From: Rhizomucor pusillus
Lineage: Eukaryota > Mucoromycota > Mucoromycetes > Mucorales > Lichtheimiaceae
DNA length: 24,674 nt
Assembly: GCA_900175165.2 (NCBI GenBank)
Contig: FWWN02000660.1
Location: 1-24,674 of the forward strand
Reading direction: 5' to 3'
Part shown: positions 9,615 to 18,497 of the stretch, one piece after another
Layout of the letters: every line of letters begins with the position of its first letter
Position numbering within the stretch: the first letter of the stretch is position 1
Notes under the pieces: generated by a model
Told to the model about the DNA's origin: nothing
Database searches by the model: none
What the model saw: the letters and a program-made list of their open reading frames with translations, nothing else
Program-made: the position numbers and the translations under genes

Positions 9615-12036
9615 TCAACACTGGGGATTCCTAAAACAGTGCAAGCGTAATTGTTAAATTTTATGCAGCTGCTGTCGCAACAACTGCTATTCAGAAAAGA
9701 ATAAGAAAATGTAAGAAACGAATAGCAGCTTTCCGCGGAAGCTTACCCCCGCTCAAGCGCCGCGTCAAAACCCGAAAATGTGTGCCCCCTGCTATACTGC
9801 TAATGGATTAGAATGCCTTATCTGTAAAAAGGGCTCTGTTCATTGGAGTTGAGTCATTGTAAATCGTTTGCCAGAGAAGCAACGGCGTCCCAGCAGAAAC
9901 AGCGATCACGGCGCGCGCCGCATCGTGTTACCTGAACGTGGAGCAACATGCTGAGTTCCTGGCTGGCTATCACAGTAGCATCCTCTTCACCATCAGCCCA
10001 TAGTATGGATCTGAGAAGACCCAGAAGCGCGTGCTGACTGGGTCGGAAAAATATTCAGGAATAGCTACAGCCGTCGCGGATAAATCATCTCCGCTCAGGG
10101 CCGCTTCGTTTTTTTTTCTGTAACACATTCTACGGGCCCATATGAAAAGGAACATTTACTATGCTCTCCCATTTATTACGGTTTGCTAGTTAGCTACCTT
10201 GTGCTCACGGGGGAACGAGTGGATTGGATGGCGCTAAATGATAAGATGTTTGTGTCAGTACAAACATGGGCAAAAATCAGATAAGAATAAGTAATCGCCT
10301 TCTTATCTCTAAGATCTCAGGCAATAGCGATCACCATCAAGTAATAGGCGATGGCAGTTTGATATGCAAACCGGCAGGAGCGTCACGTCAAATATCCAGC
10401 TTTTGACGAAAGGAACGAGCAAAATAATGCTACCCTTAGTCCATGTTACGTAAAAATGCTTCGGAGAAGGCAGGCACCCTTCTTCGCGTTTAAATCTTAC
10501 CTTTTTGCATTAAAGACTTACAAAGTCAAATTATACCTACTCGTGCACGTGATCTCTGCTTTCATCTACTAACTAACTTTCTCAATATCCATGAGAAAGA
10601 AACAGTACTGATCTGAAGTGACAAAAAGCAGCAAAAGCGACTTATGTCATTAACAAATTTATCTGAGGGAACATGGCCTTCTAGTTACGCATTTCCCTGA
10701 AAGCACAACTTGTATATCTAAAGTTTTCTGACCTGACGAGCGTATTCGCCAAACGCTGTGACCCCTAGTCTACAAGCTCAAACGCGGGAAGACCGTTTAC
10801 GCAGACAGAACACTTACCAGCCTAGCAAGAGGAGAGCAGCCTTCCAAGAAGGCAAGCATGCCGGAGCGCGATCCTTCCCGGGATACTTGTCTTCATCTTT
10901 GTAAGATTGTAGACAGAGCAGCCAATGCGTTTGAAAGGCCACCTCGAAATCGAATGAAGGATAGATCACGCGTCCAAGTTATTTAAAAGATCTTTATCCA
11001 TCTCTCGAGCCTTTACGAGACTTTCTTTGTCTCAACAAACGTATCTTCGGCCTGATCTCACGGACTCTTCATGATTATTTTAAACAAGACTTTTATCTTA
11101 TCTTTTATTACCACACAACTTCGCTTTGATTGAGATGGACACCACCACTTGGTGTTCACTACAAGGAAGGAATCACAATGAAAACTTTGCCAAAAAGGGC
11201 GAACCCCGAATTGCATTGCGTACCCCTTTTGATTCACAATCAATTTAGAACTTTAAAAGGGGATCTGAGGAAGTCTCAGAACAAAGTGAATCAAGCAACA
11301 AACATTCGTTCAACTGAAACAAACACTGTTTGCCAGTCGAAATACTGATTGTGTTGGCGCGTCCTTATCCCATCATTCGCGATCTGTTACATTTCCCGTG
11401 GACTGGAAGTGACGGTTTTCTCGTTTCGTGACAAGGTCAACGTATCTTGATTTTGAAGTCATTGTTGCTGATTGCTTGTCCGTATACGAATCCAAATATC
11501 CACAACAAGACTTACGTGCAAGTCATGGAAGAGCTCCAGAAGAACTACGTAACGGATTGCCGCCCAAGGGAGGAATTCGATGCGATGATTGAAAGGCCCA
11601 CAGGGCCATCCGTGGAACATTTTGGTACAACTACGAGTGTTGCAACGGCGGCTAAATGTGCAACATTCTTTAACAAGCGCGGGACACCCACAGACCGATG
11701 GACTAGTCGAATGTTAGCGACAAAAATGATGATCCGTCGGCTCTTCAAGGCTCGCTTGCCGCCAGAGCCCGACCGTGTTTCTTTTGTTGCATAGTTTTCT
11801 GTTTCTTGCGACAACCGAAGCCTTGAAATAGAGATAACACCGTACTTGAATCTAGAAACATTTCGTAAGTTTAATGGAGCGTCTTGAAGGAATTAACAGC
11901 TAATTCATATCATCCTGCCAGCAGTACTATCAATCTTCTTAAAACATATTTTTGAAGAGTTGTCTGGTGCGTTGAGAAGGCATCATAACATGTATAAGAA
12001 TCTTCTGATTTGTAAAGAAAAGAAGATATTTCGATA

Positions 12037-12513
12037 ATGGCAACACAGAGATTTAAGCAACAAAGCCGTGTCGACATCAACGCTCGAAGACTTGCCAACG
12101 AGCAGGCAGAATTGCCAGATGACCATCCTGTTTGGAGCTTGTTGTCTGTAGGTCGCTGGCACGCCTTGCGGTCGCTACTGGACTCGCCACTGTCGTTCGA
12201 TCCTGAACGGCATACCAACGCCTTTATGCAATCGAACGACCCAGAGAGGGCTCGAAACACTAGAGCGCATGGAGTCGACCGGCGTGTGCAGTACTACTTG
12301 CGAGCGGCAACTTACAGTCACCCTCAAATGACTCGATGCATCGAAAGGTATTCGGAGGCTTTTCCGGCCGATATCGATTGGGCCTTCAAATTCCAGGAGC
12401 AGGTCGAAGCCAGAAATCACCGGGAAGCGGCGAACCTGCTGGCTTCTGGTCACACAGAAGAGGCACGAGCGAGGTCGCGAGAAACCAGGTATACCCTCTA
12501 TACTATGGTATGA
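12037..12513 (+). CDS. Unidentified 158-codon ORF, possibly first exon or TE-associated
   Basis: ATG 12037 opens a frame rich in Arg, Glu, Ala and His that looks protein-like throughout (for example PDDHPVWSLLSVGRWHALRS and the helical, charged segment around FQEQVEARNHREAANLL). I recognise no family. Near the end, after RSRET, there is a possible donor (AG then GTATAC at 12489), so the last residues (YTLYTMV) may be intronic. A folded inverted-repeat structure begins at 12485 and a Tnp2-like transposase relic follows at 12583 in a different frame. The ORF may therefore be an accessory gene of that element, a host gene damaged by it, or an independent gene. It has no signal peptide or TM segment. 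Confidence 0.4.
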   Translation: MATQRFKQQSRVDINARRLANEQAELPDDHPVWSLLSVGRWHALRSLLDSPLSFDPERHTNAFMQSNDPERARNTRAHGVDRRVQYYLRAATYSHPQMTRCIERYSEAFPADIDWAFKFQEQVEARNHREAANLLASGHTEEARARSRETRYTLYTMV

Positions 12514-12540
12514 CTCCGGTCAATGAACCGGAGTACCTGG
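12485..12540. repeat. 56-nt nested inverted repeat that folds as a three-way junction
   Basis: The outer arms CCAGGT (12485-12490) and ACCTGG (12535-12540) pair. Directly inside, ATACC (12491-12495) pairs with GGTAT (12507-12511). After one spacer base, ACTCCGGT (12513-12520) pairs with ACCGGAGT (12527-12534) around the loop CAATGA. All three stems are perfect and together leave one unpaired junction base. It overlaps the end of the 12037 ORF and lies 43 nt before the transposase relic. Its function is unknown. Confidence 0.6.
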
Positions 12541-12582
12541 TGTATTATAACGCACCACACCCTGTAACTTTATATAGCGCGC

Positions 12583-12820
12583 GTATACAACGGCTATTCC
12601 GATTTCGACCGTGAACACTGGGAATGGAGGACCAAGGAGCAAAATGCAAGCCGAGAACCTGAAAGGCGACCAATTGATCAAGCAAACTACAGGGACAAGA
12701 TGCTCAGAACTCCACCGGCTGCAGTCCCTCGATCCAGTGCGGTGCACCATTATTGATCCTATGCACAATCTGTTTTCCGGTACCGCTGACAGAATGGTGC
12801 GCAAGTCGAAAATCTCTTGA
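12583..12820 (+). mobile_element. Tnp2/CACTA (EnSpm)-like transposase relic, frameshifted
   Basis: One frame reads VYNGYSDFDREHWEWRTKEQ. A second frame, shifted by one base, reads TGTRCSELHRL then LDPVRCTIIDPMHNLFSGTA. The order of YSDFD..W..RTKEQ, then G-R-x-SEL, then DP-R-x-x-IDPMHNLF-GT, is the hallmark of Tnp2-family transposases common in fungi. The IDPMHNLF part includes a conserved catalytic-region acidic residue. The two parts cannot be read without a frameshift, and the frame stops at 12820, so the copy is inactive. The usual N-terminal and C-terminal parts were not found in recognisable form within 2 kb, so only a fragment remains. Element ends and target duplications are not visible. 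Confidence 0.7.
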
Positions 12821-14303
12821 CAAGACGCAACTGAACGCTGCCAAGCTGCCAGCCAAATACAGCGTCTGGACAACCAAACCAGAACGACCATGCCCACCTT
12901 GTTGGAGACCGGATGAAGTTAGCGATTTTTCTAGGGCATGAAGTACGCCTGACTCACGATGGCTTATGTCGCTATTTAACAAAAAGTGAATGACATCCTC
13001 GCGAATGACATAGGCTAGGCAAAACAGTACAGCTAGCAAATCTCATTCTGTATCTAATGCAAGATAAAAAAAAAAACATACATGTTCCACACTTAATCCT
13101 TGTGTATAAATTGTCGTATAACAATCTTCGATGGCCGGTCTGCTTGGACTGTCAAACTAGATCAATTGCCAGATCAACCCGTGGATCTAGTTGTGAGAGC
13201 AAGATTATTGGAGTCTTCGCTCCAAAGTTGATCCGCAATATGTGGAAGGCGAAAGTAGAAGTTAATTACACGAAAACTGCTTATGTACTTTTTGATGTTC
13301 ACTCTCGCCAATTAAGAAGCATTGGTAGACAGTGCGCTTTCCATTGAAGCATACAAAGGCAACGAGGTTTCGGGTGCAGAGACTTCGGAGGACAGCAAAG
13401 ACTCAAGAGGAGACAGTGCAACGCATGCTTCTCTAGCTCGGGGACCATTGAAGTTCTTGAACATCAAGAACAGCTGCAAGGGTACGATGAGAACAAAGAC
13501 AGGCTCACAAATCTGCTTGTAGGCGGTGCATCGGTCCCGTCTCCCCTCTTCGGAGACATTTATTGACCGACTGTATCGCCTTGAAGGACCTATCGAGGAA
13601 TATCTTGAGCACGAATTAGAACTATATCGCCTCGAGCAAGCCCCAGACCAGGACAGAAGCAGCACTTATTCGCGCTCTTCGAGAATATTATGCTACTGAT
13701 AGGCCTTTCCGGTAATCTCAGTCTTGGGACAAGGCAAGGACCGTGCGTTTTCTCTTTGCCTCCCTTCAAGCTACCAGAGACTATTTATCGCCGATCAGCA
13801 GCGGTAGGAGAGAATGTATCTCTAAACAGGAGCATACGTTGCGTTGCCTTTTTCCCTCGATTACCTGACAAATAAATATATTTAGCTGTCTGAAATGTAT
13901 GTACTATCAAATTTATTTTAATTGCGTTCAAACAATACATGGACTTGCCATAGCAAAAAAGGTAATGGAAAAGTCGATCATGTTCGATGGCGTTTCCATA
14001 AATGCAGTAATTTCAGCCTGTCTCCACTGTTCACCACTTGAACACGTGATTTATCCAATGAGTAAAACACATCAAAGTTCTGAAGAACTATGGCGCACGA
14101 AATGCGACAAAATTTATTGGTGATGTATGAATTTCTGGAGACCTGATTGGGGGTGTGTGGGAGCAAGGGAAAGATCGTGGTTTTCAGAGGCTGCAGCCTT
14201 CGTCACAACAAATTCATACTCAGCACACAAATACCCTTTGAAGAACTGGTCTTCTTCATTTGGAACTCTTGAAAACGCTTTTGGAAACCCACTCAAAAAG
14301 GAA
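12821..14303. other. Relic zone and upstream region of the MADS-box gene
   Basis: It holds several open frames on both strands with no recognisable family. The best is 13523-13699 (+), which follows an acceptor-like tgtag and is acidic and helical (ETFIDRLYRLEGPIEEYLEH). An overlapping frame just upstream reads TIEVLEHQEQLQGYDENKDR. These may be further decayed parts of the element at 12583. The last few hundred bases before 14304 should include the MADS gene promoter; no clear TATA is seen. Confidence 0.35.
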
Positions 14304-15445
14304 ATGGATAGTTCGGGCCTGAATCGCCATAACGATCATCAGAAAGATCAAGTCAATCAACAAGGCAACGCCCCGCCTCAACCGCAGTTCGCCGCGCAGA
14401 CCGGAAGGCCTGGAGCGGAAGACGACGAATCGGGGGATGAGTCTGAACAGGAGAAGCCGATGCGACGCTCGGGACGTCGCAAAATCAAGATTGAGTACAT
14501 TGAGGACAAGAACCGGCGTCACATCACCTTTTCGAAACGCAAAGCTGGCATTATGAAGAAGGTAATTATTGAGTATACGAGATATCTCCATGAGGAGCAC
14601 CGTGCGTTAGTTTGTCGTGGGAACAATAGAATTGATGAATTCTCTCTTTTTTAGGCATACGAGTTGAGCACATTGACAGGCACCCAAGTGCTCCTGCTTG
14701 TGGTTTCTGAAACGGGTTTGGTCTATACTTTCACGACCGTAAAGTTGCAGCCTATTGTCACCAAGCCTGAAGGCAAGAACTTAATCCAAGCTTGTTTGAA
14801 TGCACCGGACCCGGTCCAGCCGGAGCAATCAACCTCGTCCTCTTCTCCGGTAATTATTGTCCCTTTTAACTCACCCCTTCCACGTTTTTCCTCCTTACCG
14901 GGAACTAACTTTTATATTCATTCTTTTTATTATTTTTCGTATGTTAGCAACCTGGTACATCGGACGATCACTATGCAAACGCAACCCCAAAGACTGAAAA
15001 GTCCTCTTACGATGAAAAGAAGGTAAGAAAGAAAAATCTTCGTCACGTTTTTCATTGTTATTGACCTTGCATGAAATGAAATTAGGTGGATCATTACCAC
15101 CAGTCTCCGCAAGCAGGTCCTGCAGCGGCAGCTGCTGGCTACCAGCCATACAACTGGCCTGGTCATCATCCTGGATATATGGGTTCTGCCACCGCCGCTG
15201 CTGCTGCTCCTGGTGCTCCCGGCGCTGCACCCAACGCTTATCAGCCTTCGCAGCAACAGCAGCATCATCCCATGCCGTACATCCCCCAGCAGCATGCAGG
15301 TTACTGGCCCGGCTCTTCGTCTCAGCATGCGCCACCGCCAATGCCACGACAACCATACAACCAGGCGCCACATCAGTCTCCTCGGGCTCCTTCTACAGAC
15401 GATAAGGATAACAGAAACAACGGTGCTGTCCCACAGAACCAGTAA
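14304..15445 (+). CDS. MCM1: SRF-type MADS-box transcription factor, four exons
   Basis: Proposed CDS: join(14304..14561,14655..14849,14948..15022,15086..15445), 295 aa, all introns GT-AG and all in phase 0. An acidic N-terminus (DDESGDESEQE) leads into the MADS box at about residue 57: GRRKIKIEYIEDKNRRHITF, then SKRKAGIMKK, with exon 2 continuing AYELSTLTGTQVLLLVVSE and GLVYTFTT. This is the DNA-binding and dimerisation core of Mcm1/SRF proteins, which bind CArG-like boxes and control cell-type and cell-cycle genes with partner factors. The SAM-like extension (KLQPIVTKPEGKNLIQACLN) matches Mcm1. The C-terminal half is Gln, Pro, Ala, Tyr and His-rich, a likely activation region. ATG 14304 is the first Met giving an Mcm1-like N-terminus; the frame is open further upstream but without conserved content. 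It converges on the NVJ2 gene. Confidence 0.93.
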
Positions 15446-15782
15446 TCTTGTGTGATATCCTTTTTATTTCCATCTGAGGCCGACAACTCTTTTTTACATG
15501 ATTTTTCTTTCTTTTGTCTGTCTATCTTTTTGTTTCCTTGTGTTTCCACTCTCTCTCTCTTTCAGTTGTCCTAAAAAGAACGATAAAGCTAGCTTGTCTC
15601 TATCTTAGCTCTCCCTGGACTGCTTGTAATTGCCTTTTCTCGTCCTACTATCTCATTGGATCGTTTCTATATATACGTGCATTCTCTCTTACAAACACAA
15701 ACAGACACATATACATTGCAAACGAATTGGTATACAAACATATTGAGTCAGGAAAAAGAAAATTCTGCCGTATGTACACCAT
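15446..15782. other. Convergent spacer between MCM1 and NVJ2
   Basis: These 337 nt are T-rich and pyrimidine-rich on the + strand, including CTCTCTCTCT near 15550. They should carry both 3' UTRs. No canonical AATAAA was seen. The open frame of about 90 codons across it is probably chance. Confidence 0.45.
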
Positions 15783-18134
15783 CTAAGTACCGACATGGTT
15801 TATTGTTGATTCTTGACTTGGGACATCGGCGCTGTTATTATTGATAGCATGCGACACATTGATTTGAGATACGGCCGTCGATGCTACAGATTTCGGGTTG
15901 AGTCGGCCAAGCGACACTTGCTTTCGCAACCGCAACCCACGATCGTGGCTCTCCATTGTTGATACGGAAAGATGGCTAGAGACAGACGTTGCCAACAGAC
16001 TGGCATCGCTGCTTGTTGTTGTTGCTGCTGCGGCGGCGGCGCTGCTGTCGCTCGAGGACGACGCATGGTATACAATGGATGGCGCTGGCGGTGATGATGC
16101 GGGTATGGATGCTTTGGTGGAGACAGGAATCATGAGGGTATTGCTGGTGGCGGTGGTAGTAGTCGCATCAACGTTGATGTGTGTGGTACTGCAACTGCTT
16201 TCTGTGGAGGAGGATGAGGTGATTGAACCCGGTGACGATGAAAGGATTTGTTGTTGCTCGACATGTTTAGGTTTGGCTTGAGATTGCATTGTCAAGGATG
16301 GCAGCGGCGGCGACGGCTCCGATGACGGCGATGATATTGATGCTGCTGATTTCTTTTCTTGCTGTTGCAGAGGAGGTTGTCGATTAAGGATCGTCGTTGC
16401 CAGCGCTGCAAACGACTGCTGCTTTGTAGGTGCATTGCTGCCGCTAGCGCTGCTGCTGCTACTACTACTACTACTGCTGCTGCTGCTGTGTGTAGTATCA
16501 GACTTTGATGTCACCATTGACGGCGACTTGTTCTTCTTTTTGGTATTATTGCTCGAGAACCAGCTCTTTTTTCTTGGTTTGTTGTTGCGCGTGGTCTGCG
16601 GTTGCTGCGACGATGATGGATTCGGCAGTGGTCCAAGATCAGGCATCGAAGCTGATGCTGCTTTATCTTTGATACCAGGCTTCCCAGCCTGTCGTTTCGC
16701 TGTTGCCAACGATATAGATTGTGGATGATGCATTGGTGACTCTCCTCGGTCGTTATCACTTTTTGTTTCAGATTCTGCAGCAGCAGCAGCAGGCATTGTT
16801 GCTGGCGTCAGGGACGTTGTTGACGTCGACATTGTTGTGTCCCGATCTGCTGACGTTTCATAAATGCCTCCTGCCCCACCTGTTGGGAAGAACGTGATAT
16901 CGTCCATGTTTGGCAAGACAACATTTTCGGCAATGAGTTCCTCAATTTTGCTTTGAATTGCCTTGACGACCACCGAGTAACCCACACGTCGTTCCCAGAC
17001 TAGGGGTTCTACAAGCCATTCCATTTGCGGCAGTTCTTGAAAACCGTACCAGAAACGGTTCGTTGGGGGCTCCTTAATTTTCATCACGAATCTGCCCTTC
17101 AAGTCCTTGAGAGTAATGGCCAGCACCAAATCGACTGTCAGCGGTTTTAGCCGATCTGAATATTTCCATTTTAGAACGGTCTCCACTTCAAACCGAATCG
17201 CGCCTGCATAGTGTATGTTTGCCTCGGCGATCAGTTCCCCTGTTGGACCGAGACTGACCAGCTTTGGGTTGGTGAGCACGGGCAAGGCGTGACCAGGATG
17301 CACAGAACGAACGGATATCTCGTCAAGAAACGGTGGACGGCGGCTGTTTATTTTATCCAGTTTACTCAGCAGTTTCTTGTATAGGAATGCGTTCATGTTG
17401 TGGGTCTTGTACACGGCACAAAAGATGCGACCAAGCACTGCATTGAACCATTGTGTCTGAAAATGCGAATCGTCGCTGTGGATTGTGTTGATAAGCTGGT
17501 TCATGGCAACCTGATCAAAATGTATCTCGTGATGCCTCGTCTCCTTGTGGCTGGCTCTTTTCAGCGCATGGTACCAGTCCTCCTTGTCGATGCACCGACT
17601 GCATGTGATGAAATAACTTTGTTGCTGTTGCTTGTTGTCAACATGCTGCAACCGAATTGAGCTCGGACGTGCAAATAATTCGAATTCTTCTAATCCTGGT
17701 GGGTGGATTGTGACCCTGTGCTGGTGCACTTGAATGACTGCTTTACAATCGAGTTGCTTTTCACTGTCGTATAAAAACAGGGTTGTATGCTTCAAAACTG
17801 CAAAGAAGATATCCCGCCGCTGCTGCTGACTGCCGTTCCGCCCAGCAATGTATGTCTTTACGAGGTCGCCGATGGTCACGTCCAGAGGCAGCTGCTTTTG
17901 CTCGTCTCGGGATACTCGCACCCATCCTAGCTTGTATGTTTGGACGGGTGTCGTCGCTAGCGTTGTTGTTGTTATCGACGGTGGCTCGTGCTCGTAAACT
18001 TTATGTAGTGCGGAACGAGCCGAAAGACTGTTGCAAAATGTAAAGACAGTGCGGCAAATGTATGTAGCGACAAGCAGCAGCGGTATAAAAGTCAGACCAC
18101 CTACAATGTAGGCAGCGACGATGGCTGCGCTCAT
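15783..18134 (-). CDS. NVJ2: Nvj2/TEX2-like SMP-domain lipid-transfer protein at ER contact sites
   Basis: A single uninterrupted frame of 783 aa from ATG 18134. Parts in order: an N-terminal membrane anchor (AAYIVGGLTFIPLLLVATY, about 7-25); a PH-like region (about 70-195) ending in DKEDWYHALKRAS; then a synaptotagmin-like mitochondrial-lipid-binding (SMP) domain (about 226-417) with QWFNAVLGRIFCAVYKT, LGPTGELIAEANIHYAGAIR and GRFVMKIKEPPTNRFWYGF. The TM-PH-SMP order is that of yeast Nvj2 and animal TEX2, which move ceramide or other lipids at ER-vacuole and ER-Golgi contacts. The last 360 residues are low complexity (poly-Ser, poly-Ala, Thr, Gln). The frame extends upstream to ATG 18278 (831 aa), but Met49 places the anchor at the N-terminus as in relatives, so I prefer it. 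The gene has no intron, unlike its neighbours. Confidence 0.9.
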   Translation of the reverse strand: MSAAIVAAYIVGGLTFIPLLLVATYICRTVFTFCNSLSARSALHKVYEHEPPSITTTTLATTPVQTYKLGWVRVSRDEQKQLPLDVTIGDLVKTYIAGRNGSQQQRRDIFFAVLKHTTLFLYDSEKQLDCKAVIQVHQHRVTIHPPGLEEFELFARPSSIRLQHVDNKQQQQSYFITCSRCIDKEDWYHALKRASHKETRHHEIHFDQVAMNQLINTIHSDDSHFQTQWFNAVLGRIFCAVYKTHNMNAFLYKKLLSKLDKINSRRPPFLDEISVRSVHPGHALPVLTNPKLVSLGPTGELIAEANIHYAGAIRFEVETVLKWKYSDRLKPLTVDLVLAITLKDLKGRFVMKIKEPPTNRFWYGFQELPQMEWLVEPLVWERRVGYSVVVKAIQSKIEELIAENVVLPNMDDITFFPTGGAGGIYETSADRDTTMSTSTTSLTPATMPAAAAAESETKSDNDRGESPMHHPQSISLATAKRQAGKPGIKDKAASASMPDLGPLPNPSSSQQPQTTRNNKPRKKSWFSSNNTKKKNKSPSMVTSKSDTTHSSSSSSSSSSSSSASGSNAPTKQQSFAALATTILNRQPPLQQQEKKSAASISSPSSEPSPPLPSLTMQSQAKPKHVEQQQILSSSPGSITSSSSTESSCSTTHINVDATTTTATSNTLMIPVSTKASIPASSPPAPSIVYHASSSSDSSAAAAAATTTSSDASLLATSVSSHLSVSTMESHDRGLRLRKQVSLGRLNPKSVASTAVSQINVSHAINNNSADVPSQESTINHVGT
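16450..16488. repeat. Trinucleotide microsatellite inside NVJ2 coding poly-serine
   Basis: On the + strand it is a run of GCT/CTG units, then ACT units, then CTG units. Read on the - strand it gives consecutive AGC and AGT serine codons. It is likely to vary in length between strains. Confidence 0.75.
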
Positions 18135-18497
18135 GCAATGTAAACGGAGAAGGGAAGAGGAGTCAAGCTCTGTTGAGGCCGGGGCCCGTCGTCGGCTCAC
18201 GTTGAAACAAGAAAAGGCCACCCACCTGTGACACCGACACAGTAATCCCGCAACAACCGTCGCTGCCATGCCGATCACTACACACCTTTTACTCGCTTAT
18301 GAAAATTAATTCATTCAACGATAGTGTTATGGTTGAATGCATAATTGATTCATAAATGTGGTCTTTGCAGCGATATCTTTTATCTTGCCAGGAAAATTGA
18401 TAATTAAAAAGATACGAGATGAAAATGCGTGTTTCAGAATGCGGTTTCCTGATTCTGCTGCGAATGTCCTATTGGGCATTTTTTACTTTCCATTATT
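18135..18497. other. Divergent promoter region of NVJ2 and HRQ1
   Basis: Up to 363 nt separate the two start codons. From about 18290 the DNA is strongly A/T-rich. No canonical TATA is assigned. If NVJ2 starts at 18278 instead, the spacer shrinks to 219 nt. Confidence 0.45.

Larger units (their letters stand above)
8806..12036. other. Gene-poor stretch, 3.2 kb
   Basis: The first 300 nt are likely velvet 3' UTR. After that I find no protein I recognise. Notable spots are a T-rich run near 9362-9377, an A8T8 block at 9503-9518 followed by a short proline-rich ORF at 9537-9614, a - strand open frame of about 55 codons near 10800-10980 ending at a GTAAGT donor-like site, arms CCCCTTTT / AAAAGGGG near 11223 and 11258, and open frames on both strands at 11447-11814 without clear coding character. 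It may be old transposon or relic DNA. Confidence 0.4.

Noticed and set aside
11157..11165. CACTACAAG, like the end of a CACTA transposon, upstream of the transposase relic
   Set aside because: No inverted partner (CTTGTAGTG) or 3-bp target duplication was found downstream, and a 9-mer is plausible by chance.
11447..11814. Overlapping ORFs on both strands (115 and 89 codons)
   Set aside because: Neither shows a recognisable motif, splice context or clear coding bias, so I kept them only as part of the gene-poor stretch.
13312..13665. 117-codon - strand ORF
   Set aside because: The opposite strand carries better, acidic protein-like frames, while this one is Ser/Arg-rich in the way antisense frames usually are.
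14895..15405. Long ORFs on the - strand and a second + frame over MCM1 exon 4
   Set aside because: They are shadows of the Gln/Pro/Ala-rich MCM1 C-terminus and do not match any family.
16450..16488. Triplet array considered as a possible CRISPR or satellite
   Set aside because: It has no spacers and is in frame inside NVJ2, coding poly-serine; it is a coding microsatellite.
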